A DNA stretch of 64,000 nt from VAZQ01 sp963840535 (GTDB taxonomy: Bacteria > Pseudomonadota > Alphaproteobacteria > Rhizobiales > Xanthobacteraceae). Each line of letters opens with the position of its first letter. Position 1 is the stretch's first letter. The stretch covers positions 121,681 through 185,680 of the forward strand of contig CAWIZJ010000040.1 of assembly GCA_963840535.1 (NCBI GenBank). Reading direction: 5' to 3'. The notes under the pieces are model-generated. The model worked only from the letters and a program-made list of their open reading frames with translations. It searched no databases and had not been told where the DNA came from. Of the stretch, positions 8,479 through 16,374 are shown piece after piece. Both the position numbers and the translations under genes were made by a program.

Positions 8479-9414
8479 CTACTCGCCCGCGCGACGGGAC
8501 GTTGATGCCGGCAATGCCGCGTACTCCGCGGCCAGGAAGTCGATGAAGCTTCGCACCGACGGCAGCAGACCGCGTCGCGATGGAAAGACCGCCTGCGCGA
8601 TGCCGGTTGCCGGCATCCAGTCCGGCAGCACGTCAACGAGCGCCCCTGTTGCGATGTGGTCGTCGGCCACGATCGTTGGCAGCTGAACCACGCCGATACC
8701 TTCAAGCGCCGCGTGGAGCAGTTGCGCCATATCGTCGGTGATGAGGCGCGGCTTGTAGGGGATGCGCACGCTTGCCTCCTCGGGCCCATCGAGCTGCCAG
8801 ACGTGCTCGCGGTGCAACGGGCCGAGGCTCAGGCTCGGCAGAGCGGCGAGATCCGCGGGACGCAGAGGCTTCTGCGTCGGTGCCACGAGCCCCGGGCTGG
8901 CGACGATCCGCTGCGGGCTGTCGCCGAGAACCCGCATGATGAGGTCCAATTCCTCGAACGGCGGAAAGCGCACGCGGATGGCGACATCGATACTTTCACC
9001 GATCACGTCCACGCGTCGGCTGGTGCTGTCGACCTCGATCGTGACGCGGGGGTTGGCTGCCATATAGCGCGCGACCATCCGCCCGATCGCGAAGCAGACC
9101 AGTGCCGGCGGACAGCTCACGCGGATCAGGCCCTGCGGCTCCGAGCGCGAGCGCTCGATCGCCTCCTGCGCAGCGTTCGCCTCGACCAGCATGGCCACGC
9201 AGTGCCGGTAGTATTCCTGCCCGATCTCGGTCACGGCGAAGCGCCGCGTCGAGCGCTGCAGAAGCCGCACCCCGAGCCGGGCCTCCAACTCGATGATGCG
9301 CCGGCTGAGCCGAGATTTCGGAAGACCGAGCGCGCGGGCGGCCGGTGCAAAGCCGCGGTGGTCCACCACTTGGACATAGAAATAGAGGTCGTTGAGGTCC
9401 AGCATGGGCTCCAT
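8479..9414 (-). CDS. LysR-family transcriptional regulator
   Basis: 311 residues. The N-terminal winged helix-turn-helix is clear: DLNDLYFYVQVVDHRGFAPA, ARALGLPKSRLSRRIIELEA, RLGVRLLQRSTRR. The remainder is the usual periplasmic-binding-like effector domain. MLDLND at 9405 is an alternative start to MEPMLD at 9414. It is divergent from the pirin/isochorismatase genes with a gap of about 115 bases, the classic arrangement for a LysR regulator that controls its divergent neighbour; this makes it the likely regulator of the pirin gene. The effector is unknown. Confidence 0.9.
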   Translation of the reverse strand: MEPMLDLNDLYFYVQVVDHRGFAPAARALGLPKSRLSRRIIELEARLGVRLLQRSTRRFAVTEIGQEYYRHCVAMLVEANAAQEAIERSRSEPQGLIRVSCPPALVCFAIGRMVARYMAANPRVTIEVDSTSRRVDVIGESIDVAIRVRFPPFEELDLIMRVLGDSPQRIVASPGLVAPTQKPLRPADLAALPSLSLGPLHREHVWQLDGPEEASVRIPYKPRLITDDMAQLLHAALEGIGVVQLPTIVADDHIATGALVDVLPDWMPATGIAQAVFPSRRGLLPSVRSFIDFLAAEYAALPASTSRRAGE

Positions 9415-9530
9415 CGTCCACCGAATAGGACGATGAGGTCAAGATCGAGCGACTACAGGCGTCTTGGTATTCAAATTAGCTGTTGTCTCGAGCGAGGGGC
9501 TAGGGTGAGCCCGGAAGGAGACAAAGCACT

Positions 9531-10410
9531 ATGAGACAAATTCTGGGAGTCCACAGCGCACCGCGTCCCCATTGGGTTGGCGACGGCTTTCCTGTGCGCA
9601 CGTTGCTGTCGCACCACGACCACGGCGAACACATCAGCCCCTTCATCATGCTCGACTACGCCGGGCCGGCCAAATTCGAGCCGACCGAGGCGCGCCGGGG
9701 TGTGGGCGTGCATCCCCACAAGGGCTTCGAGACCGTTACCATCGTCTACGAGGGTGAAGTCGAGCACCGCGAACTCGACAGGCGCGGGCGGCCTGATTGG
9801 TCCGGGCGACGTGCAGTGGATGACCGCGGCCTCGGGCATCCTGCACGAGGAATACCATTCGCCGGCGTTCGCGGAGAAGGGCGGCAATTTCGAGATGGTG
9901 CAGCTCTGGGTCAACCTGCCGGCCAGGGACAAGATGGCCAATCCCGGCTATCAGACGCTGCTCGATGCGCACATCCCTGCGGTCGAGCTGCCCAGGAGTG
10001 CCGGCGCGCTGCGCGTCATCGCCGGTAAATTCGGCGACGTCGACGGCCCGGCGCGAACCTATACGCCGATCAACATTTGGGACGTCCGGCTCGATCGCGG
10101 CAAGACCGCGACCTTCGATGTGCCCGAAGGCCACACGCTTTCCGTGCTCGTTCTGTCTGGAACGGTCGAGGTCAACGGCCAGGAGATCGCTCGCGAGGCG
10201 CAGACGGTGCTGCTCGACCGCAAGGGCGGTGGCATCACGATCGAGGCCAACTCGGACGCGAAGCTTCTCGTGCTCACCGGCGAGCCGATCAACGAGCCCG
10301 TCGCCGCCCATGGGCCGTTCGTCATGAACACTGTCGGCGAGATCAAGCAGGCCATGCTCGACTTCCAGAGCGGCAAGTTCGGCGCCATGGGTGCAGCGGG
10401 AAAACCCTAA
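9531..10410 (+). CDS. Pirin family protein (one frameshift)
   Basis: Bicupin of about 293 residues once the frame is repaired. The N-terminal cupin contains HPHKGFETVTIVYEGEVEHR with the metal-binding His and the characteristic HHDH near residue 27; then GPGDVQWMTAASGILHEEYH; the second cupin follows to PFVMNTVGEIKQAMLDF. The first frame (from 9531) breaks at about 9772, where an expected GAC codon reads GAAC; one extra A moves the rest to another frame. Everything else is conserved, so a sequencing indel is as likely as a mutation. Pirins are iron-binding proteins, some with quercetinase activity. Good ribosome binding site (GGAAGGAGA) before the ATG. Confidence 0.85.
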
Positions 10411-10506
10411 GTCGAGGCGGGCTCCGATCGCTGGCGCTGGGCCGCCCACCCTGACGACGCCGGTCCGCACCGACCTCGCGGACCAACCCCAACTAAGGAG
10501 ACCGAC

Positions 10507-11133
10507 ATGACCAAGCCTTACACTCGATTGGACAAAACCAAGGCCGCCGTGCTGCTCGTCGACCACCAGGCCGGTCTGCTCTCGCTGGTGCGCGACATCG
10601 ACCCGGACACGTTCAAGAACAACGTGCTGGCGGTCGCCGACCTTGCCAAGTACTTCAAGCTTCCGACCATCCTGACGACGAGTTTCGAGGACGGCCCCAA
10701 TGGACCGCTCGTACCGGAGCTCAAACACACCTTTCCCGATGCACCGTTCATTCCCCGTCCCGGCCAGATCAATGCGTGGGACAACGAGGATTTCGTGAAG
10801 GCCGTTAAAGCCACCGGCCGCAAGCAGCTCATCATCGCCGGCGTGGTGACGGAGGTCTGCGTCGCGTTCCCCGCCCTATCGGCCATTGCCGAAGGATACG
10901 AGGTGTTCGTCGTCACCGACGCCTCGGGCACCTTCAATGAAGTGACGCGGCATTCGGCATGGGATCGCATGTCCGCAGCGGGGGCGCAGCTCATGACCTG
11001 GTTCGGTCTAGCATGCGAGCTTCACCGCGACTGGCGCAACGACGTCGAGGGCCTCGGCACGCTCTTCTCCAACCACATCCCCGACTACCGCAATCTGATC
11101 ACGAGCTACACCGCCTCCAAGGGCCCGAAGTGA
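10507..11133 (+). CDS. Isochorismatase-family hydrolase (YcaC-like)
   Basis: Cysteine hydrolase of 208 residues, the usual length for the YcaC branch. Catalytic Asp in AAVLLVDHQAGLLSLV, the stretch RPGQINAWDNEDFVKAVKAT, and the nucleophile Cys in IIAGVVTEVCVAFPALSAI with the preceding cis-peptide VTE. The ending (FSNHIPDYRNLITSY) is also typical of YcaC-like proteins. The physiological substrate of this branch is not known. It follows the pirin gene by about 96 bases with AAGGAGACCGAC before the ATG and is likely in the same LysR-controlled unit. Confidence 0.88.
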   Translation: MTKPYTRLDKTKAAVLLVDHQAGLLSLVRDIDPDTFKNNVLAVADLAKYFKLPTILTTSFEDGPNGPLVPELKHTFPDAPFIPRPGQINAWDNEDFVKAVKATGRKQLIIAGVVTEVCVAFPALSAIAEGYEVFVVTDASGTFNEVTRHSAWDRMSAAGAQLMTWFGLACELHRDWRNDVEGLGTLFSNHIPDYRNLITSYTASKGPK

Positions 11134-11195
11134 GCACGCGCAAACGGCGGCGCACCGATGCCAGTAGCGCAGTGACCTCTGACGCTTGCATCGCA

Positions 11196-11331
11196 CGTGT
11201 CCCGGGCGCAGCGCAGCACGAAGTGGTGCGCTGCAGAACCGGGACCGTTACAAACTCCGCCGCTGGAACGGTCCCGGCTCAGCGCTGCACCGCTCCGCAA
11301 GAGCTTCGCGCTGCATCGCAGCCGGGACACG
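11196..11331. repeat. Complex palindromic intergenic element (136 bp)
   Basis: Outer arms CGTGTCCCGG (11196-11205) and CCGGGACACG (11322-11331) are exact inverted repeats. An inner pair ACCGGGACCGTT (11238-11249) and AACGGTCCCGG (11267-11277) is also inverted. Between them are GCAGCGC-type stretches. From memory similar elements with GTGTCCCGG…CCGGGACAC ends are abundant between genes in Bradyrhizobium. No coding function. Confidence 0.65.
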
Positions 11332-11391
11332 ACCGTTAGAGACAGCACAGTAGCGCCCAGGGAGGACCTTCCGTGATGTCGCTTTGGAACC

Positions 11392-11427
11392 GCGAAGTAC
11401 GACCCCCGAAGGGCGGTCGTACTTCGC
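11392..11427. repeat. Perfect hairpin with 13-bp stem
   Basis: Arms GCGAAGTACGACC (11392-11404) and GGTCGTACTTCGC (11415-11427) pair perfectly around a 10-base loop. There is no T-run after it, so it is not a standard terminator. It lies between the hydrolase and the first binding-protein gene, in a gap (11134-11670) that holds no supported gene. Confidence 0.6.
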
Positions 11428-11670
11428 CACGGTAGCGAGCACGTCAGGAGAAGCGGGGCTCGGTGGAGCATCATCGCCGACGCCTTTCGGCCCTGGAGAG
11501 TGACCATCCAGGAACGATCGCTCGGTAGCCATGCCGGTTGGGTCAGCCGGGGTGAATGACGGGTGCAGCAACGACGCGCCTGCATTGTCCGCCGGACCGA
11601 GGTCAGGTATTCCTGACCGACACTCGCAAAGTGATATCCTGCAATTCGACCCTGGCTGGGCACGAGACCA

Positions 11671-12654
11671 ATGACCTTCGATCAATTAGGGCGGCGCGAT
11701 TTCGTCGCGCTGTTCGGCGGCGCAGCGGCCGCTTGGCCGCTCGCGGCGCGCGCGCAGCAGCCGGGAGTTCCAGTCATCGCATTCCTGCAACGTACGGCAC
11801 CAATCCGTGGTGATTTCAGGCATTTCTCGGATGGCCTAGCGAAGTTGGGATACGAAGCGGGTCGAAACGTCAGGATCGAGCAACGCTACGCTGGTGGCAG
11901 CGACGTACGCCTCAATGAACTTATTGAAGAGATTGTGAAGCTGAATCCCGCGGTGATCGTCGTCGATGGCGCATTTACGACTGCAGCGGCGCAGGCGGCG
12001 ACAAAGACAATTCCAATCGTGAGTGCACTCATTGGTGACCCGGAGCGTTTCGAAATCACCAATCTCGCCAAACCGGGCGGTAACCTCACCGGATTCTCGA
12101 CCCTCACCGACACCCTGTATGCGAAGCGACTTGAGTTGCTCAAGGAAATGTTGCCGCAGGCGCGCCGTATTGCGGTGCTGCGCGCTCCACCAAATATCAG
12201 CCCCGTTGCGATGCGCGTTATCAACGAGGCGGGACACGCACTCGGCCTCGAATTGCGTACGTACGATGCCGGCGTTCCCAATACTTGGCCCGCCCTGTTT
12301 GCGTCGATTGTCGCCGACAAGTGCGACGCCCTGCTGCAATTCACTGACGCCAGCTTTGCCGGCAGAGCGACCGAGCTCGTCATTCTCGCAATCGCGCAGC
12401 GCCTGCCGGCTGTCTACGGCGAGCGCGAATTTGTCGAAGCCGGTGGGCTCGCCTCCTACGGCGTCAGTTTGGCCGACCAATGGCGGCGCGCCGCCGGCTA
12501 TGTCGAAAAGATTCTGAAGGGCGACAAGCCGGGCGAATTGCCGGTCGAGCTTCCGACCCGCTTTGAATTCGTGATCAACATGAAGACCGCAAACGCAATC
12601 GGCCTTGCCGTGCCGCCCGATCTGCCGCTGCGCGCCGACGAGGTGATCGAGTGA
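11671..12654 (+). CDS. ABC transporter substrate-binding protein (pfam04392 type) with TAT-like signal
   Basis: Periplasmic binding protein of 327 residues. It starts with a twin-arginine type signal (GRRDFVALFGGAAAAWPLAA, then RAQQ as cleavage region). The mature part shows the family marks: IPIVSALIGDP, LAKPGGNLTGFS, KRLELLKEMLPQARRIAVL, and the ending VPPDLPLRADEVIE. No permease or ATPase gene is adjacent, as is common for the amplified members of this family. It is the first of a series of related copies up to 22.8 kb. Intact; ligand unknown. Confidence 0.85.
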   Translation: MTFDQLGRRDFVALFGGAAAAWPLAARAQQPGVPVIAFLQRTAPIRGDFRHFSDGLAKLGYEAGRNVRIEQRYAGGSDVRLNELIEEIVKLNPAVIVVDGAFTTAAAQAATKTIPIVSALIGDPERFEITNLAKPGGNLTGFSTLTDTLYAKRLELLKEMLPQARRIAVLRAPPNISPVAMRVINEAGHALGLELRTYDAGVPNTWPALFASIVADKCDALLQFTDASFAGRATELVILAIAQRLPAVYGEREFVEAGGLASYGVSLADQWRRAAGYVEKILKGDKPGELPVELPTRFEFVINMKTANAIGLAVPPDLPLRADEVIE

Positions 12655-12779
12655 TGCGCGATCGGCGCGAGTTTATCACGCTCGTCGGCGGCGCAGCGGC
12701 AGCGTGGCCGCTCGCGGCGCGCGCGCAGCAAGCGTTGCCGGTGATCGGAGGGCTGTACGGCGTATCGGAGGCACAATAG
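12654..12779 (+). pseudogene. Orphan TAT-signal fragment of a pfam04392 binding protein
   Basis: The ATG at 12654 overlaps the TGA of the preceding gene by one base. It encodes 41 residues: MRDRREFITLVGGAAAAWPL, AARAQQALPVIGGLYG, then VSEAQ and a TAG. This is the complete signal peptide and the first mature strand of the same family, and nothing more. The downstream sequence has no continuation in any frame, so it is a deletion remnant. The DNA of the signal region is nearly identical to that of the other copies. Confidence 0.7.
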
Positions 12780-12882
12780 CGGGTCCCCACGGCCGGATGC
12801 AGACGCGGCCTCGGCGAGACAGTTAATTAGATTAGCGCTCCTTCCGGTCGGCTTGAGGCACAAATCTGGGCGGTCATCATCC

Positions 12883-12986
12883 GCCCCCGATCAAGTCGGG
12901 GGCAGGCTCCAACGGATGATCCAGTAGCGACCGCCGCTGAAGCAGGCCACGTGCGGTGATTACTGGATGCCCGCGTTCGCGGGCAT
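12883..12986. repeat. Two small hairpins in the gap before the RlpA-like gene
   Basis: GCCCCCGA (12883-12890) pairs with TCGGGGGC (12896-12903) around TCAAG. ATGCCCGCG (12967-12975) pairs with CGCGGGCAT (12978-12986) around TT. Neither has a T-run. The second matches a motif (CGCGGGCATGACG) that reappears near 25070 and is frequent between genes in Bradyrhizobiaceae as far as I remember. Confidence 0.5.
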
Positions 12987-13026
12987 GACGACGGGAGATC
13001 AATTCAATTGGGAACGGAACACGCTC

Positions 13027-13455
13027 TTAAGGCGCTTCAGCAGCAGCAACTGGAACCGGAGCCGGTGTCTCCCGATCCCGCCCGCTGTCCACCAAATTGA
13101 CCGTGACCTGGGTCAACCCCGAGAATCCGAGAACCTTCGCCCCCGCAGGGGTGAGATCGATAATCCGACCCTTCACGAATGGACCGCGATCATTGATCGT
13201 GACGACCACCGAATGGCCATTCTTCTTGTTGGTCACGCGAACCTTGGTGCCGAACGGCAGCTTACGATGGGCGGCGGTCAGCGCGCGTGGATTGAGCTTC
13301 TGGCCGCTGGCGGTCATGCTTCCGCTGTCAGTCGAGTAGATCGAGGCAATTCCGGCCTGACCTTGGGCCTGCGCGTGTCCGAGGTACGTTGGTGACAATT
13401 GAAGAACTAAAAGCAAAATAACGCACGGCACACCTCTGACTTTTATGATTTTCAC
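13027..13455 (-). CDS. RlpA-like double-psi beta-barrel protein
   Basis: Secreted or lipoprotein-like cell-wall protein of 142 residues. I choose the GTG at 13455 because AAGGAGGGG stands just before it; the frame extends further upstream without features. A hydrophobic signal (VPCVILLLVLQLSPTYLGHA) is followed by GIASIYSTDSGSMTASGQKL, LTAAHRKLPFGTKVRVTN and VVVTINDRGPFVKGRIIDL, which are the RlpA DPBB core including the Asp of NDRGPF. There is no SPOR domain, so it is the short form. RlpA proteins are lytic transglycosylases or peptidoglycan-binding proteins acting at septa; activity of this short form is not certain. Confidence 0.85.
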   Translation of the reverse strand: MKIIKVRGVPCVILLLVLQLSPTYLGHAQAQGQAGIASIYSTDSGSMTASGQKLNPRALTAAHRKLPFGTKVRVTNKKNGHSVVVTINDRGPFVKGRIIDLTPAGAKVLGFSGLTQVTVNLVDSGRDRETPAPVPVAAAEAP

Positions 13456-14012
13456 AATGCCCCTCCTTTTCGCCTTGCTTGGCGCATAGAAAAGACACCA
13501 GGCTCTCTCGAATTTTTCACGCCGTCTTTCCCCGCGATCCGACAATGCATGTCGTCGACCGTGGTTCCGCATTCCCGCGCTATAAAAATCTTGCACCGGC
13601 TAAATCTTGGGCGATCGCGCCCACGCAGCGCGCGCCGTCATGCGAACGAAGAAATCAACCCGCGTCGTCGTCCGGCGGGACGCAAAGGGCGCTTTCCTAG
13701 CATCGGGAAAACGGCGCCGCGCAAACCGCAAGCAGGGCTGAAAATGAACCGCGCCAGGACAACGCCGCCGCCGAACCGTGCCAGCAAGCTCCTCGCGCCT
13801 GGGTCGTAGTGCCCAGAGGTCGGATCCCGGCGCTACGACGCAGCACGGCCCAGGTTTGCCTCCGTCCCGCCACGAACTCACGGTTCCAGAGAAACGGTCC
13901 ATTGCCGCTTCGCTCGCGCGCAGTGTGGAACACAGCATTCGATCCGGAACGTTCGGCGCGCTGACGCGTTTTCGCGGAACGGGGAGAGCACCGCCAACAC
14001 GAGGAGTTCCCC
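13456..14012. other. Intergenic region with one possible 33-residue basic ORF
   Basis: The only candidate is 13640-13741 (+), MRTKKSTRVVVRRDAKGAFL followed by ASGKRRRANRKQG, a very basic peptide of 33 residues starting at an ATG. I have no family for it and see no strong ribosome binding site. The rest of the 557 bases is GC-rich with only spurious frames; the rlpA-like promoter should lie at the left end. Confidence 0.25.
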
Positions 14013-14297
14013 ATGCAAGTTCCGATCGCTGCATCCACCCTTGCTGTGGCTGCGCTGCTCGCCGCTTCACCGGGCGCCTTCGCGCAGCAACAGGCGTTCT
14101 GTCTCAAGAGTGGGCCCGCTCCGGCCAACTGCATCTTTGCGACCATGGCCCAATGCGAGCAGGCCAAGGCCAGCGCCTCCGACCAATGCCTCAGGGCGCA
14201 GGCCGGCACGACCGGAGCCGGCGGCGGAACGCAGCAGCCCGGCACAATGCAGCGGCCGGCGCCCGGCGAAACCCCGGACGCCAATCGTCCGCGCTAA
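14013..14297 (+). CDS. Small secreted DUF3551-family protein
   Basis: 94 residues. A clear Sec signal (IAASTLAVAALLAASPGAFA, cleavage at AFA-QQ) precedes a mature part with FCLKSGPAPANCIFATMAQC and SASDQCL. The pattern C-L…G…NC.F.T..QC…A……C is what defines DUF3551, a family almost confined to Bradyrhizobium and relatives. The C-terminus is a low-complexity Gly/Pro/Thr tail. ACGAGGAG before the ATG serves as ribosome binding site. Function unknown; the four conserved Cys probably form two disulfides in the periplasm. Confidence 0.78.
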   Translation: MQVPIAASTLAVAALLAASPGAFAQQQAFCLKSGPAPANCIFATMAQCEQAKASASDQCLRAQAGTTGAGGGTQQPGTMQRPAPGETPDANRPR

Positions 14298-14514
14298 GGG
14301 CGTTCCGCTCGTATCGAACAATTATGCGTTGCGCGTCATGCGTGGCCTCGTCCCCGCGCATGACGCCTTGCAACGTGACGTGACAGGCGTGGATGCCACT
14401 GGAACTCGGGCTCGCTCGCCCGAGTTCCGGCAGTCCTGGGAAGCGGCCGAATGCAGCGCCGAGCAACCAAAACGGTGAGCAGAGCAAAAGGACCAGGGCG
14501 AAGAACGCCCATGC

Positions 14515-14590
14515 CTAGTGTCCCGCTTCCGACGTTCGCTTCACATTGCAGCACGCTCGAGTGCGAACGTCGGAAGCAAAGGGACCCTAG
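14515..14590. repeat. REP-like palindrome A (76 bp)
   Basis: Outer arms CTAGTGTCCC (14515-14524) and GGGACCCTAG (14581-14590) pair with one mismatch; inner arms GCTTCCGACGTTCGC (14525-14539) and GCGAACGTCGGAAGC (14563-14577) pair perfectly over 15 bp. It shares the CTAGTG end with the neighbouring palindrome B, and a similar element with a CACTAG end lies at 48537. Confidence 0.7.
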
Positions 14591-14603
14591 CAAGTCTATG
14601 GTG

Positions 14604-14681
14604 CTAGTGCGGTTTTGTCTTTGACGTTCCGATGACGGAACCGCCGCGAGACTGATCGGAACGTCAAAGACACCGCACTAG
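14604..14681. terminator. Long palindrome B, possible terminator of the tctC gene
   Basis: CTAGTGCGGT (14604-14613) pairs with ACCGCACTAG (14672-14681), and GTCTTTGACGTTCCGAT (14617-14633) pairs with its exact complement at 14655-14671. The very stable hairpin ends one base before the stop of tctC on the minus strand, so it can terminate that gene, although it lacks a T-run in the right place. It also looks like a member of the same repeat class as palindrome A. Confidence 0.5.
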
Positions 14682-14682
14682 T

Positions 14683-15663
14683 TTACTTTTGCTTCGCCAA
14701 AAGCGGCGCGGCCTCGTCGGCGGTCGTAATGAAGTCCTTCATGGCTGCGTTGAACCACGCCTTGCTTTCGTCGACGGACTTGAGCTTGGGACCCCACATC
14801 TCGGCTTTGGCGAAGAGGACTTTCATGCGCTCGCCAAGCATCGCCTTCTGGATCGCTTCGAACAGCGTGTTCATGATCTCGGGCGGCGTTCCGGCCGGCG
14901 CCCAGATGGCATGAAACAGCGTGTTGCCCACACCCTTGATCCCAACATCTTCGAGCGTCGGGACATCGGGGTAGGCTTTGATGCGGTGCTTGGCCGTCGT
15001 AACGACACCGAACACCTCGCCACTCTTGAGGAGTGGCAATCCGACCGCGATGTTCAGGAGACCGGTGTTCGCGTCCGCGTTGGAAAGCGCCTTGAGGATG
15101 CCGCCTCCACCCTTCTGGGGCATATGCGTCCAGTCCACGCCAAGCCGATTGGCGAGAAGTAACATGTCGAGATGCGGCCCTGTCAGGGCACCCGGGCTGG
15201 CATAGCGAATCTTGCCGGGGTTCGCCTTGGAATAGGCGATGAACGATTTCCAGTCCGTGATGTCGAGCTCCTTGCGGACGAGGATCATCGAGGGTGGCCC
15301 CTCGCCCACGGGCGAGACGATCGTGAACTTGTCGTCGAAGTCGAAGCTGAGCTTCTGTTTCATCGTCAGCAGGCCGCTCGACATGGAACTCGGGCCGCCG
15401 AGAAGGGTGTAGCCGTCCGCAGCCTTACGGGACACCTCTTCGATCGCGATGATGCCGCCGGCTCCGGGCTTGTTCTCGACGATGACGTTGACGCCGAGAA
15501 TGTCGCGCAACTCCTCCGCCGCAGTGCGCAGCGTGATGTCGGTCGCGCCACCAGCCGCGAATGCGTTGACAATCCGGATCGGTTGCGACGGCCATTTACC
15601 CTGCGCGAGTGCCGCACCGGTGCTAGCGGCGAGCGCAAGCAAGATGAGCATAGGTCGTTTCAT
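14683..15663 (-). CDS. tctC: TctC (Bug) family tripartite tricarboxylate transporter binding protein
   Basis: Periplasmic solute-binding protein of 326 residues. The ATG at 15663 has GGGAGGAAAAG before it and starts a Sec signal (MKRPMLILLALAASTGAALA). Mature part: KWPSQPIRIVNAFAAGGATD, NVIVENKPGAGGIIAIEEVS, ADGYTLLGG, the usual ligand loops of Bug proteins. Divergent from tctB and tctA, which together form the membrane part of the same secondary transporter. The ligand is a carboxylate in known cases but cannot be told here. Confidence 0.9.
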   Translation of the reverse strand: MKRPMLILLALAASTGAALAQGKWPSQPIRIVNAFAAGGATDITLRTAAEELRDILGVNVIVENKPGAGGIIAIEEVSRKAADGYTLLGGPSSMSSGLLTMKQKLSFDFDDKFTIVSPVGEGPPSMILVRKELDITDWKSFIAYSKANPGKIRYASPGALTGPHLDMLLLANRLGVDWTHMPQKGGGGILKALSNADANTGLLNIAVGLPLLKSGEVFGVVTTAKHRIKAYPDVPTLEDVGIKGVGNTLFHAIWAPAGTPPEIMNTLFEAIQKAMLGERMKVLFAKAEMWGPKLKSVDESKAWFNAAMKDFITTADEAAPLLAKQK

Positions 15664-15877
15664 GGGCTTTTCCTCCCTCAGGATGCCGATCCGGCGACGC
15701 CCTCGACAGCGCTCGCCTTGGCAAGTGAACATTACCAAGTGAAGATTACACGGTTTGCGCCACGTTGGCGCGCGCCAAGTTGAGCGGGTTGCTTGACAAT
15801 TGGCTTCCCGCACTCGGACATTGCCCGCTTAGAGACCGACGACCAGCGTCGAAAAGCCGCTGCGGGATGGGGAGGGC

Positions 15878-16372
15878 ATGGAGATGGGCGAAGCGCGCAT
15901 GGAACGTGACTTTTTCCTGTCACGTGCGTTCGCAAGCGAATGGATTCCACCGGGTCTGTGCTTCATTGCGCTCGGCGGCGCGGCGCTGTGGATTTCCCGT
16001 GACTATCCGCTTGGCGATCTCAATCGTATGGGCCCGGGATATTTCCCGCGCATGCTGAGCGTTGGGCTGATCTGTCTCGGCGTGCTGATCGTGCGTCAAG
16101 GTCTGCCCGACCTGGCCGGTGGCAAGAGGCTTCGTACCGGGCTTGATCGCAGCTTGTGGCTCATTCCTCTGGCGCTGGTCGTCTTCGGACTTTCAGTTAA
16201 ATCGCTCGGTGTTGTTGTCGCTCTGGCGCTGACGCTCGCAGTGGCCGGCGCCGCCCATCGCGAAGCGCGGATCACCGAGGTCGCGATGTCGATCGTGACG
16301 TTGATCGTACTCTCGGTGCTGATCTTCGTCGTCGCGCTGAAGTTGCCGCTCCGCCTATGGCCGGATTTCTAG
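15878..16372 (+). CDS. tctB: TctB family small membrane subunit (DUF1468)
   Basis: 164 residues with four predicted helices (FIALGGAALWISRDYPLGDL, YFPRMLSVGLICLGVLIVRQG, LIPLALVVFGLSVKSLGVVV, MSIVTLIVLSVLIFVVAL), the layout of TctB. The G-P-G-Y-F-P-R motif after helix 1 is the family hallmark. The start at 15878 has GGGGAGGGC before it; MERDFF at 15899 is an alternative. It overlaps or abuts tctA and is divergent from tctC, giving the complete three-component system. Confidence 0.88.
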   Translation: MEMGEARMERDFFLSRAFASEWIPPGLCFIALGGAALWISRDYPLGDLNRMGPGYFPRMLSVGLICLGVLIVRQGLPDLAGGKRLRTGLDRSLWLIPLALVVFGLSVKSLGVVVALALTLAVAGAAHREARITEVAMSIVTLIVLSVLIFVVALKLPLRLWPDF

Positions 16373-16374
16373 AG

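Noticed and set aside
12967..12986. Intrinsic terminator for the binding-protein array or the RlpA-like gene
   Set aside because: Perfect stem but no T-run on either side; it matches a dispersed repeat instead.
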